Of a stretch of DNA of 64,000 bases, positions 35,801 to 42,525 are shown in pieces. The notes beneath the pieces are model-generated. The model made no database searches. It saw only the letters and a program-made list of their open reading frames with translations, and was not told the DNA's origin. A program made the translations under genes and the position numbers. This DNA comes from Paenibacillus sonchi (lineage in GTDB: Bacteria; Bacillota; Bacilli; Paenibacillales; Paenibacillaceae): contig NZ_CP068595.1 in the NCBI RefSeq assembly GCF_016772475.1, positions 2,418,001-2,482,000 on the forward strand. The letters run 5' to 3'. Positions within the stretch are counted from its first letter, which is position 1, and every line of letters begins with the position of its first letter.

Positions 35801-36050
35801 GGCGCTCCCAGGCTGGCTGTTTGATCAGCAGGGAGAGGTGTCCTTCACCTTCCTGGGCCATACCAAGGTAACTTACCACAACCCCCGCCATCTGGACACC
35901 TTCGGTCAGGGAGGGGCGTTAATCCAGAGTCTGACGCTGGCCTACTGTGACGGCACCGTAAGCCGTATATCCGGAGCACTGCTGCGCGGTGCTGAGGCTG
36001 AGGCGCTGCGCCGGGGGGACATTGCCGAAATCCGGGCGGTGCTGGAATAG
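32811..36050 (+). CDS. GH94-like glycoside phosphorylase, 1079 residues
   Basis: This very large cytoplasmic enzyme resembles the cellobiose-phosphorylase group (GH94 and related families). Motifs seen are an N-terminal beta-sandwich (YFDSGTFVIEQFHEGKPFAS), NGGEGFVVHLFSRKHGDMERD, GNGNFRDMNQNRRNDVFFNP and HWLRTEGGHGDIYRT. PGWNDAMNGLPG near residue 650 aligns with the catalytic DWNDGMN of GH94, giving Asp654 as the probable general acid. The length is closer to oligoglucan phosphorylases (1,2-beta type, or families GH149/GH161) than to the 800-residue cellobiose enzyme. It would split an imported oligoglucan with phosphate. The ATG follows AAGGAGG, 69 bases after the GH30 gene, in the same operon. 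The precise substrate is not decidable. Confidence 0.72.
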   Translation: MSHYYFDSGTFVIEQFHEGKPFASFLPGLAGLKGIPMWTFYVNRGQGICSFGVRDKNSPIMEFSPANISYKNVASSGFRTFIKIKGVPEMYEPFQSARPDPGAKRKMTILPNGLTIEESHAGHGLKITVHYFNLPGDDYAALVRRVELENIGGRELELEMLDGLPEILPYGVENSGYKEIGNLLRSWMEVYNLENGIPFYKLRSSTNDDAQVSEIRSGHFYLSFTAEGERLAPVVDFETVFGGNTSLGFPERFAGLQLAELLAQPQYPVNKVPCGFSGVARPLAPGGKLILNTIIGHVNDIDKINRKAEALCRDEYITSKALEAASLTDGLTDDIATRTASPIFDAYCRQSYLDNFLRGGYPFIFDNGGEGFVVHLFSRKHGDMERDYNFFSLAPEYYSQGNGNFRDMNQNRRNDVFFNPRVGSFNIKMFYSLIQADGYNPLSVQGTTFEILPGKAPQLAEWIHTAAADHQEELVKLCAGRFTPGRLINYIADHGVTLKAGEQEFLSGVLALSQQNIEAAFGEGFWSDHWTYNLDLVEGYLDIFPERRQELLFGDDTYSFYDSPAYVLPRSEKYVLSDGKVRQYGALLEDEEKLHRLKRKASETHWLRTEGGHGDIYRTSLFVKMLSLTLNKFATLDPYGMGVEMEGNKPGWNDAMNGLPGLFGSGMSETFELKRMIVFLLEVLENRGNGAEAAESAVKLPVEMSLLLEQVHSATTAILAGEIAQFDYWHTVASAREFYRERIRFGINGEEQPVALTEIREALGRFLRKLDTGIGLAVEMGGGLVPTYFRFEATRFQAVTDENGQPVISGYGLPKAVVEEFEAFALPHFLEGPARWLKTLDSPGEARDIYNRIKQTELYDPVTSMYRTSVSLDKESNEIGRMRAFTPGWLERESNFLHMSYKYLLELLKAGLYEEFYGELKTSLIPFLDPAVYGRSTLENSSFIATGGNPDPGTHGRGFVARLSGSTAEFLSMWRTMMAGSHVFSVIDGELAVSLAPALPGWLFDQQGEVSFTFLGHTKVTYHNPRHLDTFGQGGALIQSLTLAYCDGTVSRISGALLRGAEAEALRRGDIAEIRAVLE

Positions 36051-36078
36051 AAGTAATGCGGGAATGCTTAGTGGAATT

Positions 36079-37590
36079 TCACATCGTGTTCCCGCTCTCC
36101 TTCATTCTGTGCAGACGCAGATTATGCACCAGTACAATCAGCTTGGCAGCCCCAATCACGAGCGAAAGAATACTCAGGACAAACGCGAGATGTCCAAGTC
36201 CGGGCAAAAAGGAGAACACCACACTCCATGGAGCAAAGGTATGACTAAAGCCGTATAAAACAGCAATTGGCAGCACTACATTAAACAAAACCAGACAGAA
36301 CGCGAACAGGATGATTCGCAGCGGGGTAAGTCTAAAGCTTTTCTTGCGTTTAAACAGATTAAAAACCGACACTCCCAGCATAATCATCACTGCCGCACTA
36401 ATCACATCAATCAGAATATAGGTGCCGGTAATGCTTCCCGCATCATCCACCGGCTCCCGTCCATGCATAATTGCAAGAATTCCGTCCGCAACCATGCCTA
36501 GCTTAAAGGCGCGGACCGCATAATCATGGGCATTCATTAATACCACAACACCTATGTCCCCGTCCAGCTTCATATCGGCGTGAAAGCTTTCAACATCACC
36601 CGCATGCTGAACAACACCATGAGCGATTTCCCAGCCCATGCCATATTCACCGCCGGTGGCAGGGTCTTTTATGGCCGGCTGATGCATTTGTGCAACACTT
36701 TCCGTGGCAGCCACGCTGATATCGTGGAACTTTCCGCCATTGAGTTGAGCAACTAAATAATGGCTCATATCTTCTGCGCTTGAAATCAGATAAGCGGATG
36801 CGAGCATAGACGGGTTATCCGGCTGCTCAAAAGGGGCCATAAAACCAAAGATGGACTTGTAGCCTGTGGCCAATCCGTGTTTTTTCGCCTCAGGTGTAGA
36901 TGTATAGCTGTTCTTCATGTCCAGAGGAGAATACACGTGGTCCTGTATATATTCTGCATAAGACTCGCCGGAAACGGCCTGAATAATTCCGCCCAGTATA
37001 TCGTAATTGGCATTAGAATATTGATGCTTTGTTCCAACCGGCTCGGTTAAGGGTGTGTTTTTTAGCCCATGTATGAGTTCATCAATAGTAGATGACGTGT
37101 TGGTAAAAGCTGTCCGGCCATGAAAAGTGGATATTCCGCTGCTATGATTCAACAAATGCCGGACCCGAATGGTTTTGGACGCTTCCTTGTCTTCAAGCTC
37201 AAATTCCGGCAAATAACGCTGCACTGGTGCATTTAGATCAATCTTTCCTTGCTCAACCAGCTGCATGATGGCCAGCGCCGTAAACGATTTAGAGCTGGAG
37301 CCCAGAATAAAGGGCGTTTGCGGTGTAACAGGCTGTCCATCCGGACCCGAATGTCCATATCCCTTGGTGTAAATGATCTGGTCTCCCTTCACAATGCCGA
37401 CCGCCATGCCGGGAAAATCCAGTTTCTCCAGCATCGATTCAACAAAAGTATCAATCCGGGCCGTGTCTACAGCATGTGGAGCTGCTTCCGCATGGGCCTT
37501 TTCCGGTTGCAGCAAGGGCAGTACGCTGCCCGCGACCATCAACAGTATGATTATTAGGATTTGAATTTTAGTGCAAGTCGTTTCTTTCAT
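36079..37590 (-). CDS. beta-lactamase-fold serine hydrolase with C-terminal helices
   Basis: This 503-residue exported protein has a signal peptide (ILIIILLMVAGSVLPLL, then AHAEA), a class-C-beta-lactamase/PBP4*-type hydrolase domain and four C-terminal membrane helices (from about residue 380). The active-site SxxK is SSSKSFT, the YxN is YSNANYD, and GMGWEIAHGVVQHAGDV is near the third motif. It probably acts on a peptide or ester outside the cell. Base composition looks more AT-rich than the glycan genes before it, which may mean separate origin. It is convergent with the phosphorylase gene and overlies no terminator. Confidence 0.83.
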   Translation of the reverse strand: MKETTCTKIQILIIILLMVAGSVLPLLQPEKAHAEAAPHAVDTARIDTFVESMLEKLDFPGMAVGIVKGDQIIYTKGYGHSGPDGQPVTPQTPFILGSSSKSFTALAIMQLVEQGKIDLNAPVQRYLPEFELEDKEASKTIRVRHLLNHSSGISTFHGRTAFTNTSSTIDELIHGLKNTPLTEPVGTKHQYSNANYDILGGIIQAVSGESYAEYIQDHVYSPLDMKNSYTSTPEAKKHGLATGYKSIFGFMAPFEQPDNPSMLASAYLISSAEDMSHYLVAQLNGGKFHDISVAATESVAQMHQPAIKDPATGGEYGMGWEIAHGVVQHAGDVESFHADMKLDGDIGVVVLMNAHDYAVRAFKLGMVADGILAIMHGREPVDDAGSITGTYILIDVISAAVMIMLGVSVFNLFKRKKSFRLTPLRIILFAFCLVLFNVVLPIAVLYGFSHTFAPWSVVFSFLPGLGHLAFVLSILSLVIGAAKLIVLVHNLRLHRMKESGNTM

Positions 37591-37714
37591 TTCTCTTTAC
37601 CTCTTCTCCTGATCTTGTCTCTTTTTTGGTTTGACGTATGAATCAAAGATATTCCTTCAATCTTTCAGCTGTCTTTCGTGAATCTTAAATTAATCTTACA
37701 TGCACCTCTTTATG

Positions 37715-37838
37715 CAATTTCCGAGCCACCCGTTTGACGGGTGGCTCGGAAATTGATTGGCATGAGGTATCCTTCGATTATCTCCAGAACTTCACCAACC
37801 AATTTGTTCAAACCGGCCAACCCCTTAAATCTCAGAGC
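37715..37838 (-). mobile_element. decayed transposon end with IS200/IS605-like hairpin
   Basis: An 18-bp perfect stem (37715-37732 with 37738-37755) has the core CCACCCG, TTTGA, CGGGTGG. The same core forms the right-end hairpin of the complete IS at 20465-21195. Next to it the minus strand encodes LEIIEGYLMPIN, resembling VEIIEGHLMPDH of that transposase. It looks like a deletion remnant, but the match is short. Confidence 0.45.
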
Positions 37839-38057
37839 TATATAGAGTGAACTTGAAAAACTAACAAAAGGGAAAAGGGATGGAGGGGAAGTTTGGATAC
37901 TTACGGAGCGAATGCGTCCGCCTTTGTCTGCGGATTTCCACCGCGAACAGCGGGATTAATCAAGAAATCTGCAGATGGGCAGCGGCCGGAAGTCCAAACA
38001 TTCTCCGTAGTCCCGACGAAGTCCCTAATGTAAAGATCTTAAGTTCACTCTATATAG
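37838..38057. repeat. 17-bp inverted repeat flanking structured element copy 1
   Basis: CTATATAGAGTGAACTT (37838-37854) is the exact reverse complement of 38041-38057. The pair encloses the first structured element and touches the first unit of the four-unit element that follows. It could be a true terminal repeat of a small mobile unit or a long RNA stem. Confidence 0.7.
37877..38014. repeat. structured element, copy 1
   Basis: The left end has GGAGGGGAAGTTTGG and GAGCGAATGCGTCCGCC. The right end has CAGCGGCCGGAAGTCCAAAC and ATTCTCC. Outer arms pair (GGGAT/GTCCC, GGGGAA/TTCTCC, GTTTGGA/TCCAAAC). The inner hairpin is TCTGCGGATTTC with GAAATCTGCAGA. Related copies lie at 38425-38562 and 60709-60883. 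Confidence 0.8.
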
Positions 38058-38239
38058 GTGGAAAAAGGGAGCTTAATTTGTGCGGTTTTGAGGTTTTTGG
38101 GCATTTAGGTGGAAAAAGTATGCTTAATTTGCTCTACTTACTCAATTTTTTGTTTTGGGGCTTGGATTAAGTCTACTTTTTCCCACATACGATGATCTGG
38201 AAGCTGAATCTCACGAATTAGTGATCCTTTTTCCACTTA
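38055..38239. repeat. four-unit palindromic element, copy 3
   Basis: Forward units lie at 38055 and 38105, inverted units at 38164 and 38215. The forward units read TAGGTGGAAAAAG then GCTTAATTT; the inverted ones end GTGATCCTTTTTCCACTT or similar. Length and order match the other copies. It begins inside the 17-bp flanking repeat of structured element copy 1. Confidence 0.85.
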
Positions 38240-38278
38240 GGAAGATGCGTGGGTCAGGGACCAGAACCGCTGCGGGAG

Positions 38279-38372
38279 GGTCAAGGGGAGTAAGGTCAAG
38301 GGAGTATGGCCAAGGGAGTAAGTCAAAAGGCAAGGGGAGGCTGCACAGCCCTCCCCTTGCCCCTTACTCTCC
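38279..38372. repeat. short AAGGGAGTA tandem repeats ending in a hairpin
   Basis: Three or four imperfect copies of TCAAGGGGAGTAAGG are followed by a 12-bp stem, GGCAAGGGGAGG with CCTCCCCTTGCC. An outer GAGTAAG/CTTACTC pair extends the stem. No gene is nearby on either side within 350 bases. Confidence 0.5.
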
Positions 38373-38424
38373 CGCCTGATTTTCTATATCATTTGAACTT
38401 AAAATCCAAGCTGAAAAGGTGGGA

Positions 38425-38562
38425 GTGGTGGAGGGGAAGTTTGGAACTGGAGGAGCGAATGCGTCCGCCTTTATGTTTGGATTTCTACCACGAGTAGTGG
38501 TTCCAAATCCAAGAAATCCAAACATAACAGCGGCCGGAAGTCCAAACATTCCCCGGAGTCAC
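38425..38562. repeat. structured element, copy 2
   Basis: The same conserved ends occur as in copy 1, with outer arms GTGGT/GTCAC, GGGGAA/TTCCCC and GTTTGGA/TCCAAAC. The inner hairpin has a different sequence, TATGTTTGGATTTCT with AGAAATCCAAACATA, a perfect 15-bp stem. Sequence changes while pairing is kept. Confidence 0.82.
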
Positions 38563-38640
38563 GGAATTCACCGACCCAGCCGCACCTTTTTTCAAATCCT
38601 ATAGCCGAAAAATCAGCCCCCAAATACGAAATCTCAGACC

Positions 38641-38696
38641 TTACACCCCCGACTGAAAGCCTATACAATAAGCACATAGAGCTGTAAGCGCTTCAA
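38641..38696 (+). promoter_or_regulatory. promoter with cre-like site for the sugar ABC operon
   Basis: TTACAC (38641-38646) and TACAAT (38664-38669) are 17 bases apart. TGTAAGCGCTTCAA (38683-38696) matches the CcpA cre consensus at all but one position and lies at about +10. CcpA bound there would block transcription when preferred sugars are present. This is an inference from the match. Confidence 0.55.
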
Positions 38697-38730
38697 AGTA
38701 AAAACAGAGATGGATTTTGGAGGCCATATG

Positions 38731-39719
38731 ATGGAGAACAAAAGCAGCACAGAAGCAAATCCGGCGATGAAACCGCTTCTTTCGCCAAAAATCGAAACCG
38801 GTTCAGGTCCAAAAAGCCCGCTGTGGAGGCGGCTTCTGGCCCAGCGGCATCTACAGACGATGGCCCTGCTCGGCGTGGTCTGGATGATCATTTTCAACTA
38901 TATTCCGATGTATGGGCTGATTATTTCTTTCAAAGAGTACAACATCGTAAGATCCATTGCCGAAGCACCGTGGGTGGGGCTGGAGCATTTCAGGGAGTTC
39001 CTGGATGACGAGGATTTGGTCAATGTTATCAAGAATACGTTGGGCATCAGCTTAATCAAGCTGTTGATCGGATTTCCGCTGCCGATTATTTTCGCCCTTT
39101 TTCTGAACGAGATCCGTTCCTTAAGGTACAAGAAAGCGATCCAGACGATCTCATATCTGCCGCATTTCCTCTCGTGGGTAGTGCTGGGCGGAATTCTCGC
39201 CACCTGGCTGGCGGATGTGGGGATTGTGAACAATATTCTGCTGTCGCTCCACCTGATCGATCAGCCGATTACGTATCTCGCCGAGCCCAGCTATTTCTGG
39301 ACGATCATTATATCCTCCGATATCTGGAAGGAGCTTGGCTGGTCTGCAATTATCTACCTGGCAGCGATCTCCGGGGTTTCCCCGAAATGTATGAAGCCGC
39401 GACCATCGACGGAGCCGGACGTTTTCAGAAAATGTGGTTTGTCACCCTGCCGGCGATTAAATCGACAATCAGCATCCTGTTCATTCTGGCAGTCAGCGGT
39501 GTGCTGAACTCCAACTTTGACCAGATTCTGGTCCTGCGCAACTCTCTTAACGACAGCGCCAGCAACGTAATCGACTACTATATCTACTATACAGGGATTG
39601 TCTCGAACCGCTTCTCCTACTCTGCGGCGGTCACTCTGATCAAGGCGGTCATTGCACTGATTCTGCTGCTGATTGCCAATCAGGTATCCAAAAAAATCAA
39701 CGACACGTCGCTGTTCTAG
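38731..39719 (+). pseudogene. LplB-type sugar ABC permease, frameshifted
   Basis: This is an inner-membrane permease of the multiple-sugar/polysaccharide class, about 330 residues with six helices. A 35-residue soluble tail precedes QTMALLGVVWMIIFNYIPMYG. The frame breaks near 39375, just before the ATPase-contact loop. The first frame reads AISGVSPKCMK, whereas the second gives FPEMYEAATIDGAGRFQKMW, the true coupling motif. One base is lost in TCCGGGGTTTCCCC. The start is an ATG at 38731 (or 38728) behind GGAGG. It is the first gene of an operon with the second permease and the binding protein. Confidence 0.85.
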
Positions 39720-39735
39720 ACAAGGAGGACTTAAC

Positions 39736-40626
39736 ATGTTTGCTCTCAAACGCAAGACGAAGGGCGAGGCCCTGTTCGATATCGCCAATAATCTGATTAT
39801 GCTGTGTGTCTGTTTCCTGACGCTCTACCCGATCTGGTACGTGCTGGTCAATGCCTTCAATGACGGAAATGACGCCATGCAGGGCGGGATATACTGGTGG
39901 CCGCGCGTGTTCAGCCTGAAGAATTTCGATGCGGTGTTCGCAAGCCCCGGCATCATGCAGGCCATGGGAGTTACCGTAGCCAAGACGGTACTGGGGGTAT
40001 TCGTGCATGTGTTCTTCACGGCGATGGTGGCTTATGCGCTCTCACGCAAAGGGCTGATCGGCGGCAAGTTTTATATCCTGCTTGGCACGATTACCTTATT
40101 CTTCAACGGTGGACTGATCCCGACCTTTCTGCTGAACAGGGACCTGCATCTGCTGGATAACTTCCTGGTCTATATCATTCCGGTAATGTTCAGCTTCTTC
40201 GATCTCATTATCTTCATGACCTTCTTCCGGGAGATTCCCGAGGGGCTGGAGGAGGCCGCGCGGATTGACGGAGCCAATGACTGGTCCATCTTCCTCCGGG
40301 TTGTGCTTCCGGTATCCATGCCGGTTATTGCTACCATTGCCCTCTTTCATGGGGTGTATCAGTGGAATGATTATTTTGCCGGCATTATCTACGTCAACAA
40401 TCCGGATCTGCAGCCGATTCAGACCTATCTGTTCCGGGTGGTGGCCCAGTCCAGCTCCAACCAGATGATGGTGGCCGTCCAGGGCAGCAGTCTTACCAAA
40501 AGCGTGACCTCGCAGTCCATCAAACTGGCGACGATGGTAGTCACCACGCTCCCGATTGTGTTCGTTTATCCGTTCCTGCAGCGCTATTTCGTGAAAGGCA
40601 TGATGATAGGCTCAATCAAGGGCTGA
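39736..40626 (+). CDS. LplC/YtcP-type sugar ABC permease
   Basis: This second permease, about 296 residues, has the family N-terminus (KGEALFDIANNLIMLCVCFL), then TLYPIWYVLVNAFNDG. The coupling loop is PEGLEEAARIDGANDWSIFLRVVLPVSMP. It ends with LPIVFVYPFLQRYFVKGMMI plus GSIKG, the usual C-terminus of this class. The ATG at 39736 follows CAAGGAGG. No ATPase gene is in the operon, which is normal because these transporters share an MsmX-type ATPase encoded elsewhere. Confidence 0.92.
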   Translation: MFALKRKTKGEALFDIANNLIMLCVCFLTLYPIWYVLVNAFNDGNDAMQGGIYWWPRVFSLKNFDAVFASPGIMQAMGVTVAKTVLGVFVHVFFTAMVAYALSRKGLIGGKFYILLGTITLFFNGGLIPTFLLNRDLHLLDNFLVYIIPVMFSFFDLIIFMTFFREIPEGLEEAARIDGANDWSIFLRVVLPVSMPVIATIALFHGVYQWNDYFAGIIYVNNPDLQPIQTYLFRVVAQSSSNQMMVAVQGSSLTKSVTSQSIKLATMVVTTLPIVFVYPFLQRYFVKGMMIGSIKG

Positions 40627-40663
40627 GGTTTGGCCTTGGAGCCAAACGAAGGTACAACCAGGT

Positions 40664-40702
40664 AACTCCTCCGGCGCCCGGACACATGCGGGTGACGGAG
40701 TT
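40664..40702 (+). other. intra-operon hairpin before the binding-protein gene
   Basis: AACTCC and GGAGTT arms, with inner CCCG/CGGG pairing, form a hairpin with no T-run. It may stabilise the downstream mRNA so that more binding protein than permease is made. The function is inferred from position. Confidence 0.4.
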
Positions 40703-40745
40703 GAGCTTATAATTTACTACAATCTTAGAAAAGGGGTAAATAAGC

Positions 40746-42443
40746 ATGGGCATGAAACGCAAGCCAAAAGCAATGGTGCTGCTGCTCTTGGGGCTGATGC
40801 TGGCATTCTCGGCAACGGGCTGTTCAAGCGGCAATAATGCCGGAAACAATGGCAAGGATAACACGGGAGGCGCAACCAATGCGGCTGAGGCTACCAAAGC
40901 ACCGGCAGAACCGGCTGCGTCAGCAGTCTCGGCGGATGAGCCGGGCTGGAAAAGCGACACCTCACCGATTACGTTCGACTGGTATCTGAACTTCGCCTGG
41001 TTTCCGAATAAATGGGGTGTAGATCCTACCTCCCAATATATAACGAAAAAGACCGGTGTGAATCTCAACTTCATCGTTCCCGCAGGGAATGAGAATGAGA
41101 AGCTCAACACGCTGATTGCTTCCGGCAAGCTGCCTGACTTCATTACGCTGGGCTTCTGGGAAGACGCGATCAAGAAGATGATCGAAGGCGAGCTGGTCCT
41201 GCCGCTGAACAAGCTGGCTGAAGAATATGATCCTTACTTCTTCAAGGTGTCGGATGCCGACAAGCTGGGCTGGTATACGCAGCCGGACGGCAATGTATAC
41301 GGTTACCCGAACTCCTCCTCCTCACCGGCCGATTATAAAAAATACGGCGATAACTATGTCTCCAACCAGACCTTTGTGGTCCGCAAGGATATTTACGAAG
41401 CGATTGGAAGTCCAGATATGCGCACACCAGAGGGTTTCCTGAACGCGCTGAAAATGGCGAAAGAGAAATACCCTGAGATCAACGGCCAGCCGATTATTCC
41501 GCTCGGTCTGCATGAGTTCACTGAGAACGGCAACGACTCGCTGGAAGGCTATATTCAGAACTTCCTGAACATTCCTTGGGAAAAGGACGGCAAAGTGTAT
41601 GACCGCGAAACCGATCCTGAATATGTACGCTGGATGAAAACGCTCCGCCAGGCCAACCAGGACGGACTGCTGGCCAAGGATATCTTTATCGACAAACGTG
41701 CCCAAATGGAAGAAAAGATTGCGCAAGGCCGTTATTTCGCCATGCTCTATCAACGGACGGACTTTGCTTCCCAGCTCGGTACTATTTTCCAAAAGAATCC
41801 TGAACAAACCTATATCGCTATAGACGGACCTGCGAATACCAAGCTGGACCCTCCGGCGCTGAACGGCCCGAGCATCGCCGGCTGGACTGTAACCCTGATC
41901 TCCAAGGATGTTAAGGACAAAGCCCGTGCCATTAAATTCCTCAGCTACCTGAACAGTGAAGAAGGCAATAAGGATCTTTACCTGGGCGAAAAAGGGGTCA
42001 GCTATGATACAATTGATGGCAAAGACCAGTTTCTTCCGGAAGCCTTTGATCTGATGAACAAGGACCGCTCGGCATTTGACAAGAAATACGGTTCGTCCTT
42101 CACGTTCTGGATGCTGCAAAATACGAATATCACCGACCAATGGGCGCCGAAGTCTGTTGAGCCGTTCAAACAGCTGGAAGACTGGACCCGCGGTAAAACT
42201 AAAAACACTTCAGAATTCCAGCAAATTGATCCTACGGGCAACTCGCCTGAAGGCATAATTGCCACCAAGCTCAAAAACCTGCGCGGTAAAACGCTGCCGA
42301 AGCTGCTGATGGCGTCCTCCGATGCCGAGTTCGATAAGCTCTGGAGCGACTATCTGGCGAAGAAGGAAAAGGAAGGCCAGGCGACCTTCGACGCTTACCG
42401 CCAGACGAAATATGAAGAGAACAAAAAGAAACTCGGAATGTAA
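40746..42443 (+). CDS. sugar-binding lipoprotein of the ABC transporter
   Basis: This extracellular receptor of 565 residues belongs to the LipO/YtcQ type (solute-binding family 1). The signal peptide KAMVLLLLGLMLAFSATGC ends in a lipobox with Cys near residue 26. An Asn/Gly/Ala-rich linker follows, then SPITFDWYLNFAWFPNKWG and KTGVNLNFIVPAGNENEKLN. Members bind oligosaccharides such as pectin or glycan fragments; the ligand here is unknown. A GC-rich hairpin followed by TTTT lies after the stop, so expression of the sensor genes downstream is probably reduced. Confidence 0.9.
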   Translation: MGMKRKPKAMVLLLLGLMLAFSATGCSSGNNAGNNGKDNTGGATNAAEATKAPAEPAASAVSADEPGWKSDTSPITFDWYLNFAWFPNKWGVDPTSQYITKKTGVNLNFIVPAGNENEKLNTLIASGKLPDFITLGFWEDAIKKMIEGELVLPLNKLAEEYDPYFFKVSDADKLGWYTQPDGNVYGYPNSSSSPADYKKYGDNYVSNQTFVVRKDIYEAIGSPDMRTPEGFLNALKMAKEKYPEINGQPIIPLGLHEFTENGNDSLEGYIQNFLNIPWEKDGKVYDRETDPEYVRWMKTLRQANQDGLLAKDIFIDKRAQMEEKIAQGRYFAMLYQRTDFASQLGTIFQKNPEQTYIAIDGPANTKLDPPALNGPSIAGWTVTLISKDVKDKARAIKFLSYLNSEEGNKDLYLGEKGVSYDTIDGKDQFLPEAFDLMNKDRSAFDKKYGSSFTFWMLQNTNITDQWAPKSVEPFKQLEDWTRGKTKNTSEFQQIDPTGNSPEGIIATKLKNLRGKTLPKLLMASSDAEFDKLWSDYLAKKEKEGQATFDAYRQTKYEENKKKLGM

Positions 42444-42464
42444 CTTCTATACAGATGCCCAATT

Positions 42465-42485
42465 GCCCGCTGACCGCGGGCTTTT
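42465..42485 (+). terminator. weak terminator between binding protein and sensor genes
   Basis: GCCCGC and GCGGGC pair with a 5-base loop, followed by TTTTGGGTTATTTT. It may partly stop transcription within the operon. Confidence 0.5.
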
Positions 42486-42525
42486 GGGTTATTTTCTTCA
42501 AATATAAGGATGTACGTCGGGTGAG

